Positions 10,374 to 19,529 of a stretch of 64,000 nt of DNA are shown here, one piece after another. The notes below the pieces were generated by a model, which saw only the letters and a list, made by a program, of their open reading frames with translations, did not search any database and was not told the DNA's origin. The stretch lies in the NCBI GenBank assembly GCA_036274195.1, contig DASUGD010000400.1, forward strand, positions 20,789 through 84,788. The letters are read 5' to 3'. How positions within the stretch are numbered: the stretch's first letter is position 1; every line of letters begins with the position of its first letter. A program made the translations under genes and the position numbers. The DNA is from JAJKIV01 sp036274195 (GTDB taxonomy: Bacteria; Gemmatimonadota; Gemmatimonadetes; Gemmatimonadales; Gemmatimonadaceae).

Positions 10374-12772
10374 TGCTGCTCAACGACATTCGATTCGCGG
10401 TCCGCGCCCTCGCGCGCAGTCGCACGTTCACGATCACGGCGCTCGCGACGCTCGCGCTGGGGATCAGCGTGAACACCGCTATCTTCAGCGTCGTTGATTC
10501 CGTGCTGCTCACGCCGCCGCCGTTCGACGCGCCGGAGCGGATCGTCACCATCGACAGCCAGAACAGGGCCCAGGGGCTGGACCTGGGCAGCGTTGCCTAC
10601 CCGGACGTCCTGGATTGGCGTGCCAGCGCACGTGACTTCGACGAGATCGCGATCTACCGGAACACGACGTTCAACGTCACCGGCGACGATCGCGCCGAGC
10701 GGGCGATTGGCGCCCGGGTCTCGGCGAACTACTTCCGTGTGTTCGGCGTGAAGCCGCAGCTCGGCCGGATGTTCCTGCCCGAGGAGGAGACTGTGGGGCG
10801 GGACCGGGTAATTGTGTTGAGCGACGCGTACTGGCGCCGCCGGTTCGGCGCGTCACCGACGATCGTTGGTCAGCAGCTGCTCATCAACGGCTGGCAGTAC
10901 ACGGTGGTTGGAGTGGCGCCCAAGGGATTCGCCTACCCGCCTAACGCCGAAGCGTGGTCGCCGTTCGCGCCGGACTCGCAGGCGATGCGTCGGGGGAGCC
11001 GGTTCGTTCGCGGGGTCGGGCGGCTGGCGGCAACGGCGACCGTCCCGCAGGGGATGACCGAGCTGAACGCGATCGCGAAGCGGCTCGAGCAGGAGTATCC
11101 AGGGTCGAATACGGGTTGGCGTGTCACATCGCGCCCGATTCAAGAGGCAATTGCGGGCCGAGCGCCGGCGATCCTCTACACGTTCCTCGGCGCGGTGGGG
11201 TTCGTGCTCCTCATTGCGTGCGCGAACGTCGCGAACCTGCTGCTCGCGCGCGCGTCGAGCCGCGCGCGGGAGGTTGCGGTGCGCAAGGCGCTCGGCGCGT
11301 CGAGCTGGGTGCTCACGCGTCAGCTGCTCACCGAGAGCATCGTGCTCGCCGTGGGCGGGGCGATGCTCGGCGTTCTGCTCTCATTGTGGGAAGTGCGGCT
11401 GCTCAAGTCCATCGTGCCGATTCCGATTCCGCCCTGGCTCACGGTGAATGTGAGTGGGCGTGCGCTGGCGTTCACGGTCGTGCTCGCGGTAGTGACGGGC
11501 GTAATCGCCGGGATCGCTCCGGCATTGAAACTGGCACGCGGCGGCGTGCGGGAGTCACTCGCGACGGGTGTGCGCGGCTCCGGCTCGATGCGACGCAGTC
11601 GGACGCAGCGAGGCCTGGTCGTGGCGGAAGTTGCGTTGGCGGTCGTGCTGCTCGCGGGGGCAGGACTGCTGCTCGCGAGCCTGTCCCGGCTGCAGTCGGT
11701 GTCGCCGGGCTTTTCGGCAGACGGGGTGCTCGTTGCGCGCCTAACGCTGGCCGGACCGCGGTACGAGGACAAGGCCGCGATGGTGCAGTTCTACGACAAC
11801 GTGCTGAGCCGGATGCGGGAGACACCGGGAGTGGACGCCGCCGGTGCCGCGGGTGCGTTGCCGCTCAGTGGATCCGCGAACACGTCGAACTTCCACATTC
11901 CGGGGCAGCCTGCGCCGCCCAACGGGCAGGACCCAACGTCGCGATGGGAGCGGGTGACGCCGGGGTATTTCCGTGCGCTGGGTATTCCGCTCAAGTCAGG
12001 GCGAGAGTTCGATGACCGCGACAAGGCGGACGCACCGAAGGTAGTCATCGTGACGGAGTCGTGGGCTCGGATCTTTTTCCCTGGCGAGCGGAACGTGGTG
12101 GGCAAGCTCGTGGCGCAAGGTGGGTCGGAGGACGGGTCGCCGATCGTTGGCGTGGTGGGCGACGTGCGCGCCGACGGCCTCGACGAGCCTGTGCTGCCGA
12201 CCATGTACTTGCCGTACGCGCAGGCCCCGGACGGCGGCATGACGGTGGTCGTGCGCTCGTCAGGCGATCCGGCGCTGATGACCGCCGTGGTGCGCGACGC
12301 GGTGCAGGCGGTGGATGCCACGATACCTGTGTACGACGTGTCGACGATGCACGAGCGGGTGTCGCGCTCCATCGTGGCGCAGCGACTCAGCGGGTCGATG
12401 ATCGGTGTGTTCGCTCTCATGGCGCTCGTGCTCGCGACCGTCGGCGTGTACGGGCTCATCGCGTACTCGGTGGCGGAGCGACGGCACGAGATCGGGATTC
12501 GGCTCGCGCTCGGGGCGCAGGGGCAGGATGTGCGGCGGCTGGTGGTCGGTCAGGGATTGCGGCTGACGTTGACGGGTGTCGCGATCGGGCTTGTCGGCGC
12601 TGTTCTCGTCGGCCGGGGCATGCATTCCATGCTATATGGCATCACTCCCATTCATGCCCCCACGTTGATTGCCGTGTCGGCAATGCTGCTGTCGGTTGCA
12701 GTGCTCGCGAGCTGGATACCCGCCCGGCGCGCGGCAAGGACTGACCTGCTCGGAGCTCTCCGCGGGGAATAG
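10373..12772 (+). CDS. ABC transporter permease, ADOP type (second tandem copy)
   Basis: A 799-residue paralogue of the upstream gene. It begins LLNDIRFAVRALARSRTFT, has the N-terminal helix ALATLALGISVNTAIFSV, a first FtsX module (ACANVANLLLARASSRAREVAVRKALGAS), a second periplasmic domain, and a C-terminal FtsX module ending IPARRAARTDLLGALRGE. ATG 10373 overlaps the upstream TGA by one base (TGATG), which favours it over GTG 10370 and implies coupled translation, perhaps giving a heteromeric permease. No PadR-linked N-terminal extension is present, unlike the copies at 26574 and 39242. A REP-like palindrome follows the stop by two bases. Substrate and ATPase partner are not visible. Confidence 0.92.
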
Positions 12773-12774
12773 AG

Positions 12775-12812
12775 GATCAAAGGGGTCAGAGTCGACTCTG
12801 ACCCCTTTGATC
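12775..12812. repeat. REP-like perfect palindrome (19-bp arms, no spacer)
   Basis: Two abutting 19-base arms are exact reverse complements; each contains GGGGTCAGAGTC. The element starts two bases after the permease stop and can act as a transcription terminator or mRNA stabiliser. The same core appears in the 64-bp palindrome at 36452 and as a half-site at 45775, so this looks like a dispersed REP family rather than a simple terminator. No REP-associated transposase is present in the window. Confidence 0.8.
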
Positions 12813-12840
12813 TCGCGAAGCCGGGCGTAAACTCTTGCCC

Positions 12841-14211
12841 ATGTCCCCCAACCAGCCCGCCGCGGCGCAGGTCCTCATCGCCGACGACCAGCCGGCCGTC
12901 CTCGATGCACTGCGGCTTCTGCTCAAGGAAGAAGGGTGGCGGATCGTGACGGCCGCGCGGCCCGTCGAGATTCTCAGGGCGGTCGAGTCGCACACGCTCG
13001 ACGCGGTCGTGATGGATCTCAACTACGCCCGCGACACGACGTCGGGGAAGGAAGGACTCGATGTCCTCGCGCGCCTGCGCGCGCTGGACGCCACGCTGCC
13101 GATCGTCGTCATGACGGCGTACGGCAGCGTGCAGGGAGCCGTCGAGGCCATGCGGCGCGGCGCGGCGGACTACATCGAGAAGCCGTGGGACGACGAACGC
13201 CTCGTCACCATCCTCCGCACGCAGATCGAGCTTTCACGGGCACGGCGCGCGAACGAGCGGCTCGCCACCGAGAACAGGCGCCTCGCGCCTAACGTGCCGC
13301 CGCTGGTCGCGGGGTCGCGAGCGATGCAGCCCGTGCTCGACCTCATCGATCGCGTCGCGGCGTCGGACGCCAACGTGCTCATCACCGGCGAGCACGGGAC
13401 GGGCAAGGAGGTCGTCGCCCAGCGTCTGCACGTCGCGTCGAACCGTGCGTCGCGGCCGCTCATCACCGTCAACGCTGGCGGCCTGTCCGAGGGCGTGGCA
13501 GAGAGCGAGCTCTTTGGACACGTCAAAGGTGCGTTCACCGACGCGAAGACCGACCGCGTCGGATGCTTCGAGCTCGCCGACGGCGGCACGCTGTTTCTCG
13601 ATGAGATCGCGAACATGGCGGGCAAGCTTCAGGCGAGGCTCCTGCGCGTTCTCCAGACCGGGGAATTCCAGCGTGTGGGTTCGTCGCGCACGCTGCGCGC
13701 GGACGTTCGCGTTCTCGCCGCGACGAACGCGGACATCAAGGCCGAGATCGCCGGCGGTCGCTTTCGCGAAGACCTGCTCTACCGCCTGAACACGGTGGAG
13801 ATTCGGCTCCCGCCGCTGCGTGACCGACGCGACGACATCCCCCGGCTCGCCACACACTTCCTTGGTGAATACTCGGCGCGCTACCGCAAGACACTCCACG
13901 GGTTCGACGACGACGCCACCGCGGCGATGCAGGCGCACGGCTGGCCGGGCAACGTCCGCGAGCTGCAGCACACCGTGGAGCGCGCGGTCCTCATGGCGCG
14001 CAGTCGTTACATCACGAGCGACGATCTCGGTCTCCGCGCGAGCGCACCCGGAAGCGCAGCCGACCTTTCGGGCATGACGATGGATGACGCCGAGAAGTAC
14101 ATCATCCGGCAGGCGCTGGCCCGGCACGGAGGGAACGTCATTCAGGCGGCCGAGTCGTTAGGCATGAGCCGGAGCGCGCTGTACCGGCGCATACAGCAGC
14201 ATGGACTCTGA
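12841..14211 (+). CDS. NtrC-family sigma-54-dependent response regulator
   Basis: A 456-residue regulator with receiver, AAA+ and Fis-type HTH domains. The receiver (about 5-120) has the phosphoacceptor Asp in AVVMDLNYA and Lys in IEKPW. The AAA+ domain (about 150-380) shows Walker A GEHGTGKE, the sigma-54 contact loop as GAFTDA instead of the commoner GAFTGA, Walker B GTLFLDEIA, and the RLNTVEIRLPPLRDR block. The HTH ends GGNVIQAAESLGMSRSALYRRI. ATG 12841 was preferred to TTG 12835. It is followed in the same frame by an NtrY-like kinase, its likely partner, and follows the ADOP permeases, which it may control. Confidence 0.92.
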   Translation: MSPNQPAAAQVLIADDQPAVLDALRLLLKEEGWRIVTAARPVEILRAVESHTLDAVVMDLNYARDTTSGKEGLDVLARLRALDATLPIVVMTAYGSVQGAVEAMRRGAADYIEKPWDDERLVTILRTQIELSRARRANERLATENRRLAPNVPPLVAGSRAMQPVLDLIDRVAASDANVLITGEHGTGKEVVAQRLHVASNRASRPLITVNAGGLSEGVAESELFGHVKGAFTDAKTDRVGCFELADGGTLFLDEIANMAGKLQARLLRVLQTGEFQRVGSSRTLRADVRVLAATNADIKAEIAGGRFREDLLYRLNTVEIRLPPLRDRRDDIPRLATHFLGEYSARYRKTLHGFDDDATAAMQAHGWPGNVRELQHTVERAVLMARSRYITSDDLGLRASAPGSAADLSGMTMDDAEKYIIRQALARHGGNVIQAAESLGMSRSALYRRIQQHGL

Positions 14212-14235
14212 GCTCGGGAGTCGGGACCAAGAACC

Positions 14236-14256
14236 GGGGACTGGGGACTGGGGACT
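14236..14256. repeat. Heptamer tandem repeat (GGGGACT)3
   Basis: Three perfect GGGGACT copies lie in the 111-base gap between the NtrC-type regulator and its kinase, flanked by imperfect GGGA-containing units. It belongs to the same 7-nt-period class seen elsewhere in the window. The gap is open in the kinase frame but has no conventional start codon before GTG 14323. Confidence 0.75.
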
Positions 14257-14322
14257 CGGCGGCTTTCGGCATCGTCCCGGCCGCGGCTGCCTGTCGAGTC
14301 CCGCGTTCCGCTCATAGTCCTG

Positions 14323-15609
14323 GTGGGTGGACTGCCGGGCGTCATCATCTCGCTGGTATGGCTTTGGACCGGGGAGCACGGGATCGAGGTTCGGTGGACG
14401 CTGACGGTCGTCGTGGTCGGTGCGTGGCTGACAGCCGCGGCGGTCGCGCGCGAGCGCGTCATACGACCCATCCAGACGCTCTCGAATCTGCTGTCCGGTC
14501 TCCGCGAAGGAGACTACTCCGTGCGTGGCGCCGGCGCCAACGAGGACGACGCCCTCGGTATCGCCATCACCGAGATCAACGCGTTAGGCAACACACTCCA
14601 GGCCCAGCGGCTCGGCGCGCTGGAGGCGACGGCGCTGCTCCGGACCGTGATCGCCGAGATCGACGCGGCGATCTTCGCGTTCGACGGTGATGGGAGGCTG
14701 CGGCTCGTGAACCGTGAAGGCGAGCGACTGCTCGGCCAGCCGATCGAGCGACTCCTCGGCCGGGGCGCCGAGACGTTAGGTCTGGACGTGTACCTGCGTG
14801 AGGACGCGCCGCGCACGCTCGACCTGGCGCGCGACGGCCGGATGGCGCGGTGGGAGGTGCGGCGCCGCGAGTTCCGGCAGGATGGGCTCCCACATCAGCT
14901 GCTCGTGCTCACCGACGTGAGTCACGTACTGAGAGAGGAAGAGCGGCTTGCGTGGCAGCGGATCGTCCGGGTGCTCAGCCACGAGATCAACAACTCGCTC
15001 GCTCCCATCAAGTCCATTGCGCGCAGCCTCCAGCGTGTACTCAAACGCGAGCCGCGCTCACCCGACTGGGAGCAGGAGGCACTCCACGGCCTCGACGTGA
15101 TCGAGGGGCGATCGGGATCCCTGAGCCGATTCCTGCAGGCGTATGCCCGTCTCGCTCAACTGCCGAAACCCGCGCTCCGGCCGGTCGATGTGGACGCGTG
15201 GGTGCGTAGCGTCGTCGCGCTCGAGGAGCGGATGCCGGTGGTCCTCTGTCCCGGTCCGCAGACAACCGTCCTCGCCGATCGCGACCAACTCGATCAGCTC
15301 CTCATCAATCTGGTGCGGAACGCCGTCGATGCGGTGGCCGACAGCGGCGGCGGCGTGCGTGTGTCGTGGGCGAGCGATGAGGCGTCGGTCGTCGTGTCGG
15401 TCGAGGATGAGGGGCCGGGCCTGGCCGACACGGCGAATCTCTTCGTACCGTTCTTCACGACCAAGCCGGAAGGCACGGGGATCGGTCTTGCGCTCAGCAG
15501 GCAGATCGCGGAAGCGCATGGGGGTACGCTCACGCTCGAGAACCGGGAGGACGGAACCGGCGCGCGGGCCCGGCTACGGCTTCCGCTTCGGCAGGACGCT
15601 CACGCCTAA
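14323..15609 (+). CDS. NtrY-like sensor histidine kinase
   Basis: A 428-residue kinase. The N-terminus gives two short membrane helices (about 1-17 and 27-43), then a HAMP-like linker (RPIQTLSNLLSGLREGDYSV), a PAS-like domain (about 105-205) and the phosphoacceptor motif SHEINNSLAPIKSIARSLQ with His220. The ATPase domain has NLVRNAVDAV, EDEGPGL and GTGIGLALSR. The SHEINNSL form of the H-box is typical of NtrY/NtrB-type kinases that partner NtrC-like regulators, matching the gene just upstream. GTG 14323 is the first usual start after the upstream stop; hydrophobic codons just before it suggest the true start could be an unusual codon slightly upstream. Its last 36 bases overlap the convergent RuvC-like gene. 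Confidence 0.88.
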   Translation: MGGLPGVIISLVWLWTGEHGIEVRWTLTVVVVGAWLTAAAVARERVIRPIQTLSNLLSGLREGDYSVRGAGANEDDALGIAITEINALGNTLQAQRLGALEATALLRTVIAEIDAAIFAFDGDGRLRLVNREGERLLGQPIERLLGRGAETLGLDVYLREDAPRTLDLARDGRMARWEVRRREFRQDGLPHQLLVLTDVSHVLREEERLAWQRIVRVLSHEINNSLAPIKSIARSLQRVLKREPRSPDWEQEALHGLDVIEGRSGSLSRFLQAYARLAQLPKPALRPVDVDAWVRSVVALEERMPVVLCPGPQTTVLADRDQLDQLLINLVRNAVDAVADSGGGVRVSWASDEASVVVSVEDEGPGLADTANLFVPFFTTKPEGTGIGLALSRQIAEAHGGTLTLENREDGTGARARLRLPLRQDAHA

Positions 15610-16065
15610 CGCGGTCGGAACGGCGGGGAGCCAGCCGACATCGATCACGCCCCAGAGGCCGACGAGAATGGCTTCCGCGGCGTCGTGACGGAGCGACGTG
15701 GGGCGTGCGGCATCGGACCATTCGACGACGCGTCGCGCGATTCCCTCGGCCATGCGCTTTGCCTGTTCGCCCGAGCGCTGATCGCGTGAAAGGAGGAACA
15801 TTGCCCGCCACTCCTCCGCGCTCACGCGGCGCACGTGCGCCTTGTGCCGCTCGGCCGCCATGGCCCAATGCTCGGCGAGTGGGCCGCCACCTTCGAGCAC
15901 GACGTAGGCCGGATCGAACGCCTCGTGGAGCAGCGCCGGGATCGCTCGCTTCAGTCGTGCAGCCGCGCCGAAGTTGCGGGAGCGATACCAGATGAGGCGT
16001 CCGTCGTCACGGTAGACCGCGAGGCCGGTGCGTACGCCGACGTCGACAGCGAGGAGGGATGGCAA
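15574..16065 (-). CDS. RuvC-like RNase H-fold protein
   Basis: A 163-residue protein resembling Holliday junction resolvase RuvC in fold signature. It starts with a strand and catalytic-type Asp in LLAVDVGVRTGLAVY, has a second acidic residue in YVVLEGGG, and a C-terminal RHDAAEAILVGLWG helix where RuvC has two acidic residues three apart. These match the D/E/D(x2)D/E arrangement of the RNase H superfamily. Length is close to RuvC (about 160-175). It is not placed next to ruvA or ruvB, so it may be a divergent housekeeping or phage-derived resolvase. It overlaps the 3' end of the convergent kinase by 36 bases. Confidence 0.6.
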   Translation of the reverse strand: MPSLLAVDVGVRTGLAVYRDDGRLIWYRSRNFGAAARLKRAIPALLHEAFDPAYVVLEGGGPLAEHWAMAAERHKAHVRRVSAEEWRAMFLLSRDQRSGEQAKRMAEGIARRVVEWSDAARPTSLRHDAAEAILVGLWGVIDVGWLPAVPTALGVSVLPKRKP

Positions 16066-16247
16066 GCTCAGACCACCAGGGATGACTCAATCACGTGCGG
16101 GCTGGGTCTCTTACCGCCCAGGTCGCAGAGACACAGAGGTCGCAGAGAAAGCACATCGAGAGGAGATCGTGCCGTGCGAAACAGGTGTGCGTCTGATTCC
16201 GGTTAGCGAACGGACGCCCGCACTTCGGGCAGCGCCTGAGTGACTCG
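16066..16247. repeat. Intergenic gap with GGTCGCAGAGA direct repeat
   Basis: Within this 182-base gap an 11-base word, GGTCGCAGAGA, occurs at 16121-16131 and again at 16138-16148, separated by CACAGA. The layout resembles the degenerate 'cgcagag/cacagag' intergenic repeats seen in many unrelated genomes. Nothing else was recognised in the gap. Confidence 0.5.
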
Positions 16248-16679
16248 TCAGGCATCCTCGGGATCCTCGAGACCCCAGAGCTTCGGCGACGCGAGCTCGA
16301 CGCAATTGCCGGCAGGGTCGCGGACGTACAGCGACCGTCCCCCGCGCGGCCACGTCACCTCCGACTCGATGGTCACGCCCGCGGCCTCGAGTCGCACTCG
16401 CCATGCCGGCATGTCCGTGTCCGGGACGGCGAATGCCACGTGGCCGGGACCTGTCGCTCCATGTGCGGGCACCAACGCGCCGCCAACGAGGGATGGCTCA
16501 CAACTCGTGCGGGCAGGATTGAAGACGAGAAACATTCCTGTTCCGCATCGAAAGAACACATGCCTGCCTGGCATGGACGAATAGCGCTCGAGGCCGAGCA
16601 CGTCGACGTAGAACCGCTCGGCGGCGTCGAGATCGGTGGCGTAGAGGCAGGCTTCGAGAACTCGAGAGATGTTAGTCAT
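16248..16679 (-). CDS. Glyoxalase/bleomycin-resistance (VOC) family protein
   Basis: A 143-residue single-module VOC protein. Paired beta-alpha-beta-beta-beta units are visible: the first begins RVLEACLYATDLDAAERFYVDVLGLE and the second begins GPGHVAFAVPDTDMPAWRVRLEAAGV and ends SLYVRDPAGNCVELAS. The candidate metal ligands are His in GHVAFAV and Glu in CVELAS, as in glyoxalase-like dioxygenases and fosfomycin-resistance enzymes. ATG 16679 was chosen because the longer frame upstream codes for an Arg/Ser-rich tail lacking fold signature. Substrate cannot be told from sequence. The gene stands alone. Confidence 0.85.
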   Translation of the reverse strand: MTNISRVLEACLYATDLDAAERFYVDVLGLERYSSMPGRHVFFRCGTGMFLVFNPARTSCEPSLVGGALVPAHGATGPGHVAFAVPDTDMPAWRVRLEAAGVTIESEVTWPRGGRSLYVRDPAGNCVELASPKLWGLEDPEDA

Positions 16680-16875
16680 GGTGAGCCGTCGAGCTCGGGT
16701 GTCAATCCGAGCGGAGGGAGGTATTGAAGTCCTCCCGGTAGAGGAACTGGCTCCTCGCTCGGGACGACGGCGATTCCTCGACTCGCTGTCGCTCGCTCGG
16801 AATGACAAAGGGTCTCACAGCATTCTCACATCGTTCGAATGAGCCGGGCTGTGCAACTCCGACTAGATTGGGCCC
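16680..16875. repeat. Intergenic gap with degenerate copy of the GTCATTCC-type repeat
   Basis: From 16751 to 16806 this divergent-gene gap contains a worn copy of the 'TCCTCGCTCGG...CGGAATGAC' repeat whose better copies lie at 24783-24940 and 59226-59252. The start-proximal part presumably holds promoters for both flanking genes; none is clear. Confidence 0.5.
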
Positions 16876-19236
16876 ATGTTTTCGACGACGTTCCTGTTAC
16901 TCCAGATGGCTGCCGCGCAGGGCGCAGCGCCGCCTGGTCAATCATACGATGGCGCGAGCCGTCCCGCCGTTCGTGTTCCGCGAGTTGCCAGTCCCACCGT
17001 CACGATCGATGGGTCCCTCAGTGAGCCTGTCTGGTCGCAGGCCGCGCGATTGACGGGCTTTCACCAGTACCAACCCATCGATGGCCGGCGGGCCGACGAA
17101 CAGACCGAAGCGCGGGTCTTTTATTCGCATGATGCGATTTATTTCGGGGTGATCGCCAACGCGAAGAACCCGGCGTCCATCCGCGCCACCGTCGCGGACC
17201 GCGACAACCTGAGCAACGAAGACCGCATCACAGTCTACCTCGATACGTTCAACGATCATCGCCGGGCGTACTTCTTCGTCGTCAACCCGTTAGGCGCGCA
17301 GGGCGACGGCATGCGGACCGAGGGCGCGGCGAGCGCGGGGAACATTTTCGGCGGCAACGTCGACTGGAACCCGGACTTTCGCTTCGAGTCCAAGGGGCAG
17401 CTCACCGACAGCGGCTACGTCGTCGAGCTTCGCATTCCGTTCAAGAGTTTGCGTTTCCCGTCGAGCGATCCACAGACGTGGAGCATCAACGTCGTGCGCG
17501 ACGTGCAGGCCACGGGGTTCGAGGACACGTGGACCGACGCACGACGGGCGACGGCGAGTTTCCTGAGCGAGGGTGGCTCGCTCACGGGCATCGAGCACAT
17601 CGAGCGCGGGATCACGACGGAGGTGCAGCCGTTCGTGACCGCGCAACTCAACGGTGAGCGAACGCCCGGCGGCACGTTCGACCGCGAGGACTTGAATCCT
17701 GACGCCGGGGTGAACCTCAAGGTCGCGCTCCCATCCGTGACGCTCGACGCGACGGTGAAGCCCGACTTCTCGCAGGTGGAGTCCGACGCGGGCCTGGTGA
17801 CGGTGAACGAGCGCTTCGCACTCTTCTTCGCGGAGAAGCGCCCGTTCTTCCTCGAGGGGATCGAGCTGTTCAACACGCCGAACCAGCTCGTGTACACCCG
17901 GCAAATCGCGACGCCGGTCGCGGGCGCGAAGGTGACCGGGAAGCTCGGCCCGGTCAGCGTCGCGTATCTCTCTGCGCTGGACGACACGCCATGTCCGAAC
18001 ACGACCATCGACGGCGTCTCGACCAAGCAGAGCTGCGACCAGGCGCTGTTCAACGTCGCGCGATTGCGCCGTGATTTCGGAGGGAACTCGACGATCGCGC
18101 TGACGATGACGGATCGGCGCGCGGGTGATACCACGAACACGGTGATCGCGAGCGACCTGCGATACGTGTTCGGCCGCATGTATTACTTCGAGACACAGTT
18201 CGGCGGCTCGTACACGAAGGACCCGGCACTGCTCGGCACCTCGGAGGCGAAGACGTCGCCGGTGTGGAAGGCGGAGCTCGACCGAACGGGGCGAATCTGG
18301 GGATTCAACTATCTCTTCAGCGGGCTCGGAACGGATTTCATCAGCCGCTCCGGGTTCGTGCCGCGGACCGGGATCATCACGCTGCACGGCTTCAATCGCT
18401 TCTCGTATTACGGCAAGCCCGGAGCCCGGCTCGAGAGCATCACGACGTTCTTCGGACCCACGCGGATCTGGCAGTACGACCACTTCGTGGCTGGCGACGC
18501 TTACGAGGGACAGGAGTCGATCACGAACATGTTCCGGCTGCGCGGCGGGTGGAACGGGTCGCTCAACGTGTCGCGGAACTTCTTCACGTTCGACTCCGCC
18601 GCGTACAACGGCCTGTACGTCGTCGGAGCTGACGGCCTGCAGCCGTACCTTCCGCCCGAGCCTCAAGCCACGGGCCTCTGGGATGCGTCGCTGACGGTCA
18701 CGACGCCGACGTTTCACAAGTTCAACGCGACGACGACGATCGCGCGGAACGAGGTGGCGATCTTCGCCGAGGGGTCGACGGGGCAGGAGCTGCGGGCGAC
18801 GGCGGGCCTGACGATGCGGCCGACCAGGAGCGTGCGCAGCGAGGCAACGCTGACGTTCTCGCAGATCGACCGCGACTTCGACGGCTCCGAGTACGCGCGG
18901 ACGGTGATTCCGCGTCTCAAGATCGAATACCAGCCCACGCGCGCGCTGTTCTTCCGCGTGGTGAGCCAGTATCAGGCGCAGCGGACGAGTGGGCTCCTCA
19001 CACCGACGGGCGACCAGATCTTCCTCCAGGATGGATCGCCCGTGACGAGCGGCGACGGCGGGACGCTGCAGACCGACTGGCTGGTGTCGTACGAGCCAAC
19101 GCCGGGGACGGTAGCGTTCTTCGGGTATGGCGACACGCGGGACACGTTCGAGGCGGAGGACTCGGCGAAGTTCTCGGATCTCCGGCGCCGCCGCGACGGG
19201 TTTTTCGTGAAGCTCGCGTATCAGTGGAGGCGCTGA
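16876..19236 (+). CDS. DUF5916 outer-membrane protein with CBM9-like domain
   Basis: A 786-residue exported protein. After a short signal peptide (about 1-16) comes a CBM9-like carbohydrate-binding fold (about 35-230), recognisable from TVTIDGSLSEPVWSQA, an ARVFYSHDAIYFGV strand pair and DRITVYLDTFNDHRRAYFFVVNP. The rest is the DUF5916 region: the conserved VKPDFSQVESD and NERFALFFAEKRPFFLEG, then many alternating aromatic strands expected of an outer-membrane beta-barrel, ending AYQWRR. This family is frequent in Gemmatimonadota and Bacteroidota, often described as CBM9-containing hydrolases, but no activity is established. It stands alone; a short GC-rich hairpin follows the stop. Confidence 0.88.
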   Translation: MFSTTFLLLQMAAAQGAAPPGQSYDGASRPAVRVPRVASPTVTIDGSLSEPVWSQAARLTGFHQYQPIDGRRADEQTEARVFYSHDAIYFGVIANAKNPASIRATVADRDNLSNEDRITVYLDTFNDHRRAYFFVVNPLGAQGDGMRTEGAASAGNIFGGNVDWNPDFRFESKGQLTDSGYVVELRIPFKSLRFPSSDPQTWSINVVRDVQATGFEDTWTDARRATASFLSEGGSLTGIEHIERGITTEVQPFVTAQLNGERTPGGTFDREDLNPDAGVNLKVALPSVTLDATVKPDFSQVESDAGLVTVNERFALFFAEKRPFFLEGIELFNTPNQLVYTRQIATPVAGAKVTGKLGPVSVAYLSALDDTPCPNTTIDGVSTKQSCDQALFNVARLRRDFGGNSTIALTMTDRRAGDTTNTVIASDLRYVFGRMYYFETQFGGSYTKDPALLGTSEAKTSPVWKAELDRTGRIWGFNYLFSGLGTDFISRSGFVPRTGIITLHGFNRFSYYGKPGARLESITTFFGPTRIWQYDHFVAGDAYEGQESITNMFRLRGGWNGSLNVSRNFFTFDSAAYNGLYVVGADGLQPYLPPEPQATGLWDASLTVTTPTFHKFNATTTIARNEVAIFAEGSTGQELRATAGLTMRPTRSVRSEATLTFSQIDRDFDGSEYARTVIPRLKIEYQPTRALFFRVVSQYQAQRTSGLLTPTGDQIFLQDGSPVTSGDGGTLQTDWLVSYEPTPGTVAFFGYGDTRDTFEAEDSAKFSDLRRRRDGFFVKLAYQWRR

Positions 19237-19442
19237 GCCGCGTGCGCCACGCACGCGGGTGGCAGCTGCTGCACCGCTGGAGCGAGCGGCGCCGAGGCGC
19301 GACCCAGGGCCGCGCCGCCTAACGCGCCGAGCCCGACATAGGCGAGATCGATCACGAAGGCGAGGCGGAAGGAGAACTCGGTGAGCTCTCCTCCCAACTG
19401 GCGGTGAGCGCGGATGGCGAGCTCAATCAGGCGAGCCGGCAT
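19221..19442 (-). CDS. Possible small hypothetical protein
   Basis: A 73-codon frame with strong GC bias at third positions, as in neighbouring real genes, starting at an ATG. The product would be MPARLIELAIRAHRQLG... with a weakly hydrophobic Gly/Ala-rich segment (about 28-50) that could be a membrane helix. No family is recognised. Its end overlaps the convergent DUF5916 gene by 16 bases, including the hairpin there, which argues against it. The surrounding 293-base gap contains nothing else convincing apart from two CGTTAGGC octamers near 19320 and 19520. Confidence 0.35.
   Translation of the reverse strand: MPARLIELAIRAHRQLGGELTEFSFRLAFVIDLAYVGLGALGGAALGRASAPLAPAVQQLPPACVAHAAQRLH
19238..19258. 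terminator. GC-rich stem-loop after DUF5916 gene
   Basis: An 8-bp perfect stem (CCGCGTGC with GCACGCGG) with a 5-base loop begins two bases past the stop codon. There is no T-run, so intrinsic termination is only possible, not certain. Confidence 0.45.
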
Positions 19443-19529
19443 GGTGACCTCGAGTGCGGTGTGAATCGGGAACTCTCCCTTCTCTCTCGAATGACACCAG
19501 CCTGTTACCCGCGTGCAGCGCCTAACGGC

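Noticed and set aside
17290..19254. 654-codon antisense frame
   Set aside because: Opposite to the DUF5916 gene; translation is Arg/His/Glu-rich without domains. Long antisense frames are expected in GC-rich genes.
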